Under the pieces are notes generated by a model that saw nothing but the letters and a program-made list of their open reading frames with translations, had not been told where the DNA came from and did not search any database. A program made the translations under genes and the position numbers. From contig NZ_JALGBX010000013.1 in NCBI RefSeq assembly GCF_022808175.1, forward strand, positions 175,067-239,066: a stretch of 64,000 bases of DNA, given 5' to 3'. This document shows, one piece after another, positions 54,474 through 62,910 of the stretch. Every line of letters starts with the position of its first letter. Within the stretch, counting starts at the first letter, position 1. The stretch comes from Streptomyces sp. AP-93. GTDB taxonomy: Bacteria > Actinomycetota > Actinomycetes > Streptomycetales > Streptomycetaceae.

Positions 54474-55192
54474 TCAAGACGCGGTGACTGTGAGGACGCC
54501 GATCTTGTCGATGCGGTGTTCGGGGTTGATCTGTGCGGCCCGCGGCGCTGGGGGAGCCGGACACAGCGGCGCGCTGCGCGGCCATGGAGGACTGGGAGCG
54601 GAAGGAGGCCGTCCGGGTCGGTGGTCGTGTACTTGTACGTCACATCGCCGGAGGTCGCGACAACGGATGCCCCCGTCGGCCAGTGAGGGCAGTGCCCACA
54701 GTGGCCCGCCCGCCACGATGCGGTGTCCAGCGACTGGTGGTTGTGTTCATGCGTCCACGGTCCCAGGGGTCTTGGGGTCGTGAACGGGATTCGTGCTGGA
54801 AGCCACTCGGGCGTGGGCGTGGCAGTGCGCTTCCCCTGCGCGGGTCTTTCGGTGTTCTGCTGTGGGATCGGCAATTGCGGGAGGTTGGTGTGTCCGTAGC
54901 CGGGTGAGCGCGGGTTGTCGGCGGCAGGGTGGAGGGTCCGGACGTGTGGCGGGCGGCGTCGGTGCGGGGCTCGGGGGCGGGGCGGGTCCCGGGCAGGGGG
55001 AAAGGGGCAGTGCCGCCGGCTCGGCGGCGCGCTGTCCCGGCCGGGCGGGGCTCGGGTGTTTGTGGTCGGCCGCCGAGGTGGCCGGGGAGGCCTTCGCGGC
55101 CGGGGCGGGGGCGGGGGTGGATGGTGACGCACCCTGAGGCAGCGAGGAGAGCGGCGAGGAGCAGAGGAAGGGGCAGCGGCGCATGCCGCCAC
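54474..55192 (-). pseudogene. Decayed second sortase gene
   Basis: Pieces of the same family are spread over three frames. The end is QINPEHRIDKIGVLTVTAS, matching the intact copy's NPEHRIDKIGVL. Upstream are ASVVATSGDVTYKYTTTDPD, MAGGPLWALPSLADGG and IPFTTPRPLGPWTHEHNHQS. A lipoprotein-like signal (PLPLLLLAALLAASGC) appears near 55165-55190. At least three frameshifts separate these parts, and the catalytic cysteine segment is not readable. Confidence 0.65.
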
Positions 55193-55452
55193 CGTGCCGT
55201 ACATGGGCCGCAGACCGGCCGAGGCGGCCCTCTGCGCCCCTCGGATGGATGACGTGGCGGCCCTCCTGTCGGACTGTGTCGCGCCGGGCGGGGTGGCCTT
55301 GTTCACGAGTCTCACCTACGAAGCCAGCCACCGCGTCCGCGTCCGGGCTCGGTGATCGAATGCGGGTCCCGCAGTAACCCCGCCACACCTTCCCCGGCCT
55401 CCGCGCCACCTTCCGCACGTACAGCCCCGCTTGACCTACCTGGAGTGCTGAG

Positions 55453-55768
55453 ATGGACACCGACCCCGAGATGCACATGTACGACTGCCCGGGAACCCTC
55501 CGCGGCGGACGCGGCTGCGAGGAGTGCAAGGGCTGGGAGGGCCGCCGTTTCAGGGACATCCGAGCCGAGCTCGCGGAAACCCGCGGCCGTTCCCGTCCCA
55601 CGGCCGGCCCCCGGCACGCCGGAGCCGGCCCGCTCCCTCCATCACGCCGACCACCGCGAGCGCCTCACCTACGAGGGCGGCATCTGGACGTGCCACAGCC
55701 CGGACGGCTACGACCGGGAGCCTGCCAAGGTGGCTGACCTGGAGGACGGCATCAGCGACTGGTGGTGA
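55453..55768 (+). pseudogene. Small Cys-containing protein with a one-base frameshift
   Basis: An ATG with a TGGAG box opens MDTDPEMHMYDCPGTLRGGR, then GCEECKGWEGRRFRDIRAEL with good codon bias. Near 55580-55590 the bias moves to the +1 frame, which ends RERLTYEGGIWTCHSPDGYD and VADLEDGISDWW. Deleting one base gives 104 residues. Three cysteines in CPGT and CEEC hint at a metal knuckle. Family not recognised. Confidence 0.5.
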
Positions 55769-55779
55769 CCTGGGCGCCC

Positions 55780-56310
55780 ACCCTCGGCTTGTCGGATGAG
55801 TCTGGTGAGGCTGCCGATGCGGCCGGCGGTGCGTTGGTGGAGGTAGGTCGCGTGGCGGGGGAGGGTTCCGGGCCGGTGGTGGTGGAGGTCGAGGGCGTTT
55901 TCGAGGTCGGTGATGACGTCGGTGAAGGGGTGTTTGTTGCCGAGGCGGGCGGGGAGAGGCCCGCACTCGATGAGTGAGGCCCTGTCTGCGAGTTGTGCGC
56001 CGCGGACGCCGTTGAAGAGTGGAGTGTTCGTGACGTCGATGCCGGCGTGGACGAATGTCGCTTGTATGCGTTCGGTGAGGTCCTTGATCAGGTCGGCGGT
56101 CTCGGCGCCGGTGGTGGTGCGGGGGTTGACGCGGTGGATTTCGTCGCTGAGGACAAGGCGGACTCCGATCTGGTTGTAGGTCTGGCAGACGCTCTCGGTG
56201 CTCTGGGTCTGGATTCGGGCCGTGGTCGGGATGCCGAGGTAGCGGGCGAACTCCGTGGCGAGCATCTTGGCGGTCGCTCTGGGCGGGACCAGGACGTACG
56301 CGACGGGCAT
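55780..56310 (-). pseudogene. TniB-like transposition ATPase fragment
   Basis: About 165 codons of a TniB-family AAA protein: VAYVLVPPRATAKMLATEFA, RLVLSDEIHRVNPRTTTGAE (Walker B and following), TFVHAGIDVTNTPLFNGVRG and the end YLHQRTAGRIGSLTRLIRQ. The N-terminal P-loop is lost at the junction with the IS5 remnant at 56330. A relic of a TnsABC/Tn552-like or phage-type transposition module. Confidence 0.7.
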
Positions 56311-56329
56311 CCGGACGTCCCCCGGCTTG

Positions 56330-56688
56330 CGTGGTGGCGCCGTGGCCGACGACCGCGTTCTTGATGGCCCTGGTCGACCAGCGCTTGGTGATCGTGTCGG
56401 TGTCTGCGGTCACCTTGTCCAGCAGGGCGATGCCCGCGGCGTTCTCGTGCGCGGAGGCCGCCGGCACCACCACCGAGATCACCAGTCCAGCCCGTCCACC
56501 GCGAGTCCGCGCTTGCGACCCGGCACCTTCTCCGCCGTGTCCCGGCCGGTCGTGTCCGCCGGCACCCCGGCCGCCGCGTGCACGGACTGGGCGGTCCGTA
56601 CGGGCACGCAGGAAGTCGGAAGGAGTTGTTCGGTGTTCGACTCGCCGCCTGGGGCGGGCTCGCGGACGGTCGCCGGCTCAGGCGGCAA
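56330..56688 (-). mobile_element. IS5-group transposase remnant
   Basis: Two frames carry parts of an IS5-like DDE transposase: SVHAAAGVPADTTGRDTAEK with VPGRKRGLAVDGL, then ISVVVPAASAHENAAGIALL and RAIKNAVVGHGA. The order and spacing fit the centre of such transposases, with at least one frameshift. Directly joined to the TniB fragment, so one element probably inserted into or recombined with the other. Confidence 0.7.
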
Positions 56689-56821
56689 CGGTTCGATGAG
56701 CGACCACAGTTCATCCGACTCGATTCACGGCCGCGACTGACGTTTCCCCACGGCCAGACCAACGACCATCCGAACCGAAAGTCACATGATCAACAGCTTC
56801 TGTTAGGACCTCTTACAGGCC

Positions 56822-57280
56822 TCAGGGCGCTGCCCGGCGCAGGGACAGGGCGAAGGCGCAGCTGGTGACGGTGAGGATGATGATCGGTGGCGGGGGCAGG
56901 AAGAGTGTGGATATCGCCAGGCCGGCGAGTGAAGTGGCGAGGAGTGTCCATCCGAAGGCGGTGCGCCGTTCGATCAAGGCCGGGGAGTGGTGGGCGGCGA
57001 ACAGGGCGAGGAGTGCGCAGGACATGACGAACAGGGCCATGACGGAACTCATGCCATGGACGACTTCGAGGGTGGTGCGTTCCAGACCCAGCAGCGTCAT
57101 TCTCGCTGCCCGCATGGCTGCCGACGAGGCTTCTTGCTGCGGGGTCGGATTGGCCCAAGCTGCGGCAGCGGCAAGGGCTAGGTGTCCCGTACCCAGGAGC
57201 AAGAAGCCTGCGGTCCCCACCTTGAAGGGTCGCAGCGGCTCGGGCTTTTGTCTGAGGACTGAGGGGGCGGTCGCGCTCAT
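56822..57280 (-). CDS. Four-helix membrane protein of unknown function
   Basis: 152 residues from the ATG at 57280, after an excellent AGGAGG box 4 nt away. Four hydrophobic segments: GTAGFLLLGTGHLALAAAAA, SSVMALFVMSCALLALFA, FGWTLLATSLAGLAIST and IIILTVTSCAFALSL. The layout matches small DUF-type actinobacterial membrane proteins found beside MarR/BlaI-type regulators; no enzyme motif is seen. Two operator palindromes sit 30 and 64 bp upstream, so it is tightly regulated, but no regulator gene is next to it. Confidence 0.75.
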   Translation of the reverse strand: MSATAPSVLRQKPEPLRPFKVGTAGFLLLGTGHLALAAAAAWANPTPQQEASSAAMRAARMTLLGLERTTLEVVHGMSSVMALFVMSCALLALFAAHHSPALIERRTAFGWTLLATSLAGLAISTLFLPPPPIIILTVTSCAFALSLRRAAP

Positions 57281-57309
57281 GATGCCTCCTGGAGGATGGT
57301 TCGGATCAT

Positions 57310-57359
57310 CCTCTACATATGTAGAGGGTGTGGCTGAGCTGTACTCTACATCTGTAGAG
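57310..57359. promoter_or_regulatory. Twin operator palindromes
   Basis: CCTCTACATATGTAGAGG (57310-57327) is a perfect 18-bp palindrome. CTCTACATCTGTAGAG (57344-57359) repeats it with one mismatch. Centres are 33 bp apart, about three helical turns. The TACA-N2-TGTA core is that of BlaI/MecI/CopY-type operators. They precede the membrane gene at 57280. Confidence 0.85.
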
Positions 57360-57509
57360 GTAGCCGGGTGTGGGGAGGTCCGCATCGGCCACCCCGCGGC
57401 GCTCAGTTCACGAACACCCGCCTGGGGAGCCGTCCGTTCCTTCTGCTGACATTGAAGCTGTGTTGTCGTAGGGGCTGACGATCGGTGATCGTCGCGGTAT
57501 GCCGGGTGC

Positions 57510-57971
57510 ATGAGGTATCCGCAGGGTTTGACCGCGGAGAGGCGGGCCTTCCACGGGCGGATCCGGATGGAGGCAGCGGTGATGTTCGCTGCCGGGCGGG
57601 CCAGTACGGACATCGCGAAGGAGGTACGGGTCAGCGTCCGGTCGCTCCAGTGGTGGTGGCAGGCCTGGAAGGCGGCCGGCCTGATCGGGGTTCGGTCCCG
57701 CGGCCCGGCGCCAAGCCCAATTGGAGCGACGCACTGTTCGTCGTGCTTGAGGAAGAGCTGGGCAAGGGACCGATCGTGCATGGCTCGCCGGACCAGAGAT
57801 GGACGCTGGAGTCATCAGGTTCCGTCCCGTCGTGCCATCGAGCGCGACGAGGCAGAGGTGGCTGGCTGGGTGGAGGGGGTGCGGCCGCGGGTGGGGAAAG
57901 CGCGGCGCCGAAGCTCCGGCAGGGCGACGTGCTGGGTGGATGCGTCGCGCCAGCCCGCCCAGACAGCCTGA
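57510..57971 (+). pseudogene. IS630-like transposase / winged-helix fragment
   Basis: The N-terminal HTH is intact: LTAERRAFHGRIRMEAA, ASTDIAKEVRVSVRSLQWWW, AWKAAGLIGVRSRGP. After a frameshift the next part reads KPNWSDALFVVLEEELGKGP, IVHGSPDQRWTL. Then about 60 residues are missing, and a second shift leads to RRAIERDEAEVAGWVEGVRP. This matches the front half of IS630-family transposases common in Streptomyces; the DDE domain is gone. Confidence 0.7.
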
Positions 57972-58039
57972 TCCCCGTCGCGCGTGACCGTCATGTACAG
58001 GGCACCGCAGCACCCTCCGCCCCGCACTGGTTCCAGGCG

Positions 58040-58310
58040 AGATAAGCCTTGTGGGGCGTCGCGGTGGCATGTCGGCGGGCTCGCTGTCGAGGACCTGTTC
58101 GCACATCCACTGTTGCACCGCGGTGAGTTGGTTTTACCCGTGCCGGACGGAGGCGGGGCCCACCGGCCAAGGTCCTCGCCTGGCGTACGACCTCGTCCGC
58201 CCGTGCTCGGCAGCTTCGCCGCCATCCGGGCGCAGCCGGAGGAAGTGGAAGCAGCGGGCCACACCGGGCACCAGGAGGCGTCGATCTCCTCCGTGTGCTC
58301 GTGTCGCTGC
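58040..58310 (-). pseudogene. Helicase-associated domain fragment
   Basis: EHTEEIDASWCPVWP, then GEDLGRW, then QQWMCEQVLDSEPADMPPRR appear in order but in different frames. These are the conserved blocks of the HA-repeat tail of Streptomyces helicases (EEIDPSWCPAWP, GEDLGRWV, QQWMCEQ). Several frameshifts make it non-functional. Confidence 0.65.
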
Positions 58311-58344
58311 CGGGTCATCGGCCCCCTCGGGGAATGGGGGCCGG

Positions 58345-59622
58345 TTACCGGAGCAGCTCCCACAGTTGCTGGACGCACAGCACCACGAACAACAGGGCGG
58401 CGGCCCCCAGCATTGCGTTGCTTAGGAGGCCGTTGCGCCAGTGGGACGGTGTGCGTGAGGAGTTGAGGAGCCACAGCAGCGTCAGGGCCAGGAAGGGCAT
58501 GAAGAGCGCGCCGATCACTCCGTACACGATGATGAGCCCGAAGGGCTGGTCCAGGAAGAGCAGGCTGATGGGCGGGAAGGTGAGCCAGAGCAGATAGGCC
58601 CGGAAGGGCAGGGACTTCGCCGGGCTCGTACCGGTCCGGGCGAGGGACGGCCGGAACTTCGTGGCGAAGTCGGTGAACATCAGACTCACTCCGTGCCATA
58701 CGCCGATCAGCGAGGTGAAGGATGTTGCGAAGAACCCGACCAGGAACAGCTTGGCGGTCGCCTGTCCGTAGTGTTCCTCCAGGACGGCGCTCAGGTCGAG
58801 CAGGCCTTTGTCTCCTTTCGCCAGCGCCACGCCGGACGAGTGCAGCAGTTCGGCCCCGACGATGAGCATGGCCACGACGAAGACGCCGGTAGTGAGGTAG
58901 GCGACGCGGTTGTCGAGCCGCATCACCTTGATCCAACTCGTGTTCGTCCAGCCCTTCGCGTTGACCCAGTAGCCGTACGCGGCGAGCGTGATCGTGCCGC
59001 CCACACCGCCGATCAGGCCGAGCGTGTAGACCAGCGAACCGTCCGGCAGGACGGGGACCAGGCCGGCGAAGGCGGCGTCGAGGCGGGGTGTGACGCGGAT
59101 CGCGAGATAGACGGTGATCAGGAACATTACGCCGACGAGGACCGTCATGACCTTTTCGAAGACGGCGTACTGGTTGAACCAGACGAAGACCAGCCCGGCC
59201 AGACCACACAGCACGGCCCAGAGTTTCAGGTCCATGGTGTCCGGGAAGAGCGCGGCCAGCGGGAGCGCGCTGGAGGACATCGCGGCGGCCCCGTAGACGA
59301 AGCCCCAGACGACGACGTACCCCGCGAAATAGACGGTGGTCCACGAGCCGAGGCTGCGCCAGCCGTCGAAGAGGGTGCGCCCGGTGGCGAGATGCCAGCG
59401 GCCGGCCGCCTCGGCGAGCGAGATTTTGACAAGGCAACCGACGACCGCGGCCCACAGCAGGGTGTAGCCGAACTTGCTGCCCGCGATGAGCGTGGCAACG
59501 AGGTCGCCGGCCCCGACACCGGTCGCCGCTACTACGATTCCGGGGCCGATGGATCGCCAACTCGCTTTGCGTGGAGTGTGGTTCTCGCTCCCCATGGTGT
59601 TGGCCTGGGTGGTGTCTGCCAT
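58345..59622 (-). CDS. Divergent Nramp-family transporter
   Basis: 425 residues from the ATG at 59622 (GGGAAGG box). About eleven transmembrane helices in Nramp order. In TM1 the canonical metal-binding DPGN is replaced by VAATGVGAGDLVATLIAGSK, and the TM6 MPH motif is absent (GGVGGTITLAAYGYWVNAKG). Canonical Mn/Fe coordination is therefore not possible; this subgroup may move other ions or small molecules. VAYLTTGVFVVAMLIVGAEL and FATSFTSLIGVWHGVSLMF are also well formed. No frame damage; upstream lies 200 bp of unassigned DNA. Ligand unknown. Confidence 0.85.
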   Translation of the reverse strand: MADTTQANTMGSENHTPRKASWRSIGPGIVVAATGVGAGDLVATLIAGSKFGYTLLWAAVVGCLVKISLAEAAGRWHLATGRTLFDGWRSLGSWTTVYFAGYVVVWGFVYGAAAMSSSALPLAALFPDTMDLKLWAVLCGLAGLVFVWFNQYAVFEKVMTVLVGVMFLITVYLAIRVTPRLDAAFAGLVPVLPDGSLVYTLGLIGGVGGTITLAAYGYWVNAKGWTNTSWIKVMRLDNRVAYLTTGVFVVAMLIVGAELLHSSGVALAKGDKGLLDLSAVLEEHYGQATAKLFLVGFFATSFTSLIGVWHGVSLMFTDFATKFRPSLARTGTSPAKSLPFRAYLLWLTFPPISLLFLDQPFGLIIVYGVIGALFMPFLALTLLWLLNSSRTPSHWRNGLLSNAMLGAAALLFVVLCVQQLWELLR

Positions 59623-59960
59623 TGTGGCCGCCTTCCCGTTCGCCCCGTGAGTGACGGGAGTCACAAGAACGGTTTGGTGGCGGTCGCGCAAGAGGGCCCT
59701 CTACGCAGAGGGCTCCGCACGATCGGAACGGGCTCGCCGCTGTGGCGCCCAGTTGGCTGGCGGTACTGCTGCGACACGGAGCGGACGGCGATACATGACC
59801 GCGCAGATCCTGATGCGTTGCTCGGACACTTACTCCATGGCGGGTGAATCATGACAACCCCGCGGCCGGGCTCGGCGCCGTCGGAGTTGCTCTGGGCGCT
59901 ATTCATGATCTTCAGGGTCTTGGCCCGGGTCGTCTGCCAGACCGGTGAAGGTCCAGGACG
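59623..59960. other. No supported gene
   Basis: Promoter side of the Nramp-like gene on the left; otherwise short frames without coding bias. I see no regulatory palindrome. Confidence 0.45.
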
Positions 59961-60125
59961 TGAAGGAGCCCGTCGGAGTCCAGGGCGGCTACCCGGTGCA
60001 TGTCTGCGGATCGCCGACTTCCTCGGCGTCCCCGACGCCGTGTCCGTCGCCTCCGGCACCGCAGCCCTCCACACCGCCCTGCTCGCCGCCGACATCGGAC
60101 CCGGCCCGCCGGGCCGCGTTGATCA
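59961..60125 (+). pseudogene. DegT/DnrJ/StrS aminotransferase fragment
   Basis: About 45 codons read CLRIADFLGVPDAVSVASGT, then AALHTALLAADIGPG, the conserved SGTAALHLAL region of sugar aminotransferases of the DegT family. No PLP-lysine part is nearby. A scrap stranded beside the IS fragment. Confidence 0.6.
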
Positions 60126-60178
60126 TGGACGGGGTTGGCGGAATTTTTAGAGTCTTCCTTCGCTGGAAACTGGCGAAA

Positions 60179-60575
60179 TCACCTAACTGGCAGCCCAGTG
60201 GCCGTGGAGATCCTCGCCGACGCCGGCTATCAGGGCCTGGGCGCCCAGACTGGCGGCCGCGTGGTGACACCACCGCACCGCAAGTTCAAGAAGAACCCGC
60301 CGGACTGGTACGAGGAGATCTATGAGCGCCAGCGCAAGGCGCACTCTTCACGCAGGATCCGGGTCGAGCACGGCATCGCACACCTCAAGAACTGGCGAGC
60401 CCTGGCCCGCCACCACGGCCGACGCGAGCACCTGAGCGACACGATCCAAGCCGTCGCGAGCCTGCTCTCACACCAGCAGACCGACACCCGCGGCGGCCGT
60501 CAGCGACAGTGACCACCTGGCCGGCCGGCACCTTTCGACGCGTCACTGCCAACCATGCACGAGCTCGTTAGGTGA
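60179..60575 (+). mobile_element. Truncated IS5-like element with 9-bp inverted repeats
   Basis: From about 60195 to 60512 the plus strand encodes the end of a DDE_Tnp_4 (IS5-group) transposase: VEILADAGYQGLGAQTGGR, VVTPPHRKFKKNPPDWYEE, RRIRVEHGIAHLKNWRALAR with the catalytic Glu in RVEHG. TCACCTAAC (60179-60187) and GTTAGGTGA (60567-60575) bracket it as inverted repeats. The N-terminal half and first Asp are missing, so it cannot move on its own. Confidence 0.7.
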
Positions 60576-60915
60576 AGTCCAGCGCCTGGGTGGCGTTGTG
60601 CATGGCTCCGGACCACAGGCGTACGTCGTTGATCTTCTCGGGCAGATAGTTGCCCCAGGCGAAGCCGCCGTTCGCCCCCTTCGCGAGGCCCTTGCCGACC
60701 GCGAACGTCGTGCTGTCATTCGCGCTGGCGTAGTAGTCGTCCATGTCGGAGACGTAGCTGCCGTCGATGTACAGCTTCAGCGGGTTGTCCTGAGCGTCAT
60801 GGACGACAGTGACTTGCACAGACGTGTCAAGTTCTGCTTCCTTGCTCATTGCCCAGGTGGTGCTGCCGTCGGAATCTAGGCGGCCGAAGTACCAATAACC
60901 GATCACGGAAACCAC
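60568..60915 (-). pseudogene. LamG/jelly-roll domain, C-terminal fragment
   Basis: About 115 codons: YWYFGRLDSDGSTTWAMSKE, VQVTVVHDAQDNPLKLYIDG, STTFAVGKGLAKGANGGFAW and INDVRLWSGAMHNATQAL. This is one laminin-G-like (concanavalin fold) domain as found at the end of large secreted Streptomyces proteins, with its beginning lost near 60915. The stop codon overlaps the IS right repeat. Confidence 0.65.
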
Positions 60916-60921
60916 GTTCGT

Positions 60922-61100
60922 ATGGTCCGCGACGCGATGCTCGACTCCCCGGCCTGGCCCGACATGGCCGCCGCCATGGACCGCCTCCACGATCAGGGCG
61001 TGGACGTGACCCGGCTCCTCACCGATGCGCACGCTGCGGGGGTCGGCGCCGACCAGGCGGTGGCCGCCGTCCTCGCCGCGACTCCTACCGCACCGTCCGC
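60922..61100 (+). pseudogene. Fragment of an unidentified helical protein
   Basis: VRDAMLDSPAWPDMAAAMDR, then LHDQGVDVTRLLTDAHAAGV and GADQAVAAVLAATP have strong coding bias but lack a start and then run into low-complexity sequence. It resembles C-terminal pieces of proteins from Streptomyces integrative elements; the family is not certain. Confidence 0.45.
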
Positions 61101-61265
61101 CGGCGTACCCGCAGCCGCCGACCGGCACCGTCACCGGCCGCGGTCCCGGCCGCGCTCCGCCGCAGCCTCCTCGTGGGCTCTTGCCCCTGGCCCCTCCCGG
61201 CCGCCCGGATGCAGCAGCTCGGCGGCGGCAGGACCGTCCTTCTGGGCTGCGGCATAGGGGGATCG

Positions 61266-61295
61266 GTGTGGATCCGGCGGGTGCCGGATCCACAC
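61266..61295 (-). terminator. Perfect 13-bp hairpin terminator after YceI gene
   Basis: GTGTGGATCCGGC (61266-61278) pairs with GCCGGATCCACAC (61283-61295) around a 4-base loop, 20 bp downstream of the YceI stop on the minus strand. Confidence 0.85.
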
Positions 61296-61315
61296 GAGGG
61301 GTGCGGGATGGATGG

Positions 61316-61864
61316 TCAGGCTCGGACGAGCTGAATTTCGAGGAGGAGGTCGAGTTTGTCGGAGAGGAGGAGTTTCTCGCCGCCTACGAGGATGTTGAAT
61401 TCCAGGCCCCAGTCTGTGCGGTTGATCGTGGCTTTCGCGCTGAAGCCGGCCCGGGTGCCGCCCCGGGGGTCCTCGCCTACGCCGTTGAACTCGATGTGGA
61501 GGCTGACGGTGCGGCTGACGTCCTTGATGGTCAGCTCGCCGTCGAGGAAGTACTCGCCGTCTTCGTCGCGGACAGTGGTGGAGGCGAAGGTCAGTACCGG
61601 GTACTTGTCGGTGTCCAGGAATTCGGCACCTCGTACGTGGGCGTCCCTGTGGTCGTTGCGGGTGGCGATGGAGGCCGCCTCCATTACGGCGCTCACTTTG
61701 AGGTCGCCGAGCTCGCTGCCGACGTCCAGTACGCCGCTGAAGGCAGTGAAGTGGCCGCGCACCTTGGTCATCAGGTGCCGGATGACGAAGGTGACCTCGC
61801 TGTGCGTGGGGTCGACGTTCCACAGGCCAGGGGTCAGCCCGGGGGCCGCGGTCAAGACGTTCAA
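61316..61864 (-). CDS. YceI-family lipocalin-like protein
   Basis: 182 residues from a TTG at 61864 with a GGGAG box 6 nt upstream (MNVLTAAPGLTPGLWNVDP). YceI fold blocks: DPTHSEVTFVIRHLMTKVRG, FSGVLDVGSELGDLKVSAVM, NDHRDAHVRGAEFLDTDKYP, and FNGVGEDPRGGTRAGFSA. No signal peptide, so it is the cytoplasmic Streptomyces type; family members bind isoprenoid-like lipids. Monocistronic with its own strong terminator. Confidence 0.92.
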   Translation of the reverse strand: MNVLTAAPGLTPGLWNVDPTHSEVTFVIRHLMTKVRGHFTAFSGVLDVGSELGDLKVSAVMEAASIATRNDHRDAHVRGAEFLDTDKYPVLTFASTTVRDEDGEYFLDGELTIKDVSRTVSLHIEFNGVGEDPRGGTRAGFSAKATINRTDWGLEFNILVGGEKLLLSDKLDLLLEIQLVRA

Positions 61865-62193
61865 AGGGTGCTCCCATGTTGGTGTGCGCTGCCGTGCCAC
61901 GGTCGGGCGGAAATCCGGGTCGTGTCCCACAGGGTGATCGGCTCAAGTGGTGGCAGGGGACATGGGATCAGCCGAAGCTGGGACACTGCTCGAGGTCCGG
62001 TAGGAGGCCGCAGACCGAGTACGTGCCTCACAACCCTTCACCAGCCAGATGGTCGCTGACCCTGCGAACTCGCCGCGGGGAGGAGGGAGGCGAGGTGGGA
62101 GCGTTCCGTACCCGACAAGGCGCCACCTCAATGTCGGCGGCCCAAGTGCTGGGCCCTCGGCCTGAGGCGCAACCGGGGCCCGCACGGCCGTGG

Positions 62194-62562
62194 TCAGCAG
62201 ACCTTCGGGCGCCCGACAGCTTTGGGCCGCCAGACGCCGAGCTCCAGGGCCACCGTGAGGAACTCACCCTCCACACGGACGACGACGTCGGATCTCCGGT
62301 CCCTGCGGCGAACTCCTCGGCTCGGACCTCGTCGAGCAGGAAGCCGAAGTGCTCGATCACCACGGGATGATCCCTGACGTTGCCGTCCGCATCCACCTCG
62401 CTGTTCGCCCGGTCCGCCGCCGGGCAGAGCACCGACACGAACACGTCGAGGTGATCCGCCCCGAGAAGCGCTTCGGCTCCGCGGACGACCATGCCGGATG
62501 GCTCCGTCGGGGCCTGCCGGGTTGTTGGCGCGGATCCGCTGGCCGTCGCCGAGGGGATTCAT
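62194..62562 (-). pseudogene. Hypothetical protein with two compensating frameshifts
   Basis: The frame is open for 122 codons, but coding bias tells another story. The start (MNPLGDGQRIRANNPAGPDG) and end (DVVVRVEGEFLTVALELGVW, RPKAVGRPKVC) use this frame, while the middle is natural only in a second frame (ADHLDVFVSVLCPAADRANS, HPVVIEHFGFLLDEVRAEEF). Two opposite indels, near 62490 and 62290, explain it. The family is not recognised. Confidence 0.5.
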
Positions 62563-62709
62563 TGTGACCTGGGGAGGACTTGATGACCACCGCGGACCAG
62601 ACGGTCGCGTCCATGGACCAGGGCGAGCGCGACCGCCTGGAGGCGGAAGGGCCGGGACCGCGGAGAAGGCCCACGGCGGGCGGTCGCCTTTCTGCCCCGG
62701 AGCTTCCTG

Positions 62710-62910
62710 ATGTCCGTGGTCGTGTTCGTCGGCTGGTCCCGTGTGGAGCTGGAGGACCGCACCCTCGCGCAGGTACTCGGGGGCGGCGCCGCCGTGGGCG
62801 GGTACGTCCTGGCGGGCACCTTCGTGCTGATCCGCCAGCCCCGGTCACGGCACCGGCCCCACGGCAGGCGGACTGTCAGTGGCGTGGGTCACAGTGGGAG
62901 GGTGAGGTGA
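62710..62910 (+). CDS. Small two-helix membrane protein, start uncertain
   Basis: 66 residues from the ATG at 62710 (MSVVVFVGWSRVELEDRTLA), with hydrophobic stretches at both ends of the first 45 residues (AAVGGYVLAGTFVLI) and a basic tail. Coding bias continues upstream in this frame to about 62650 (AVAFLPRSFL), then changes to the frame starting at 62583 (MTTADQTVASMDQGERDRLE). The gene may begin at 62583 and carry a frameshift. Its end overlaps the ABC ATPase start at 62907, so it may be translationally coupled. Confidence 0.45.
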   Translation: MSVVVFVGWSRVELEDRTLAQVLGGGAAVGGYVLAGTFVLIRQPRSRHRPHGRRTVSGVGHSGRVR

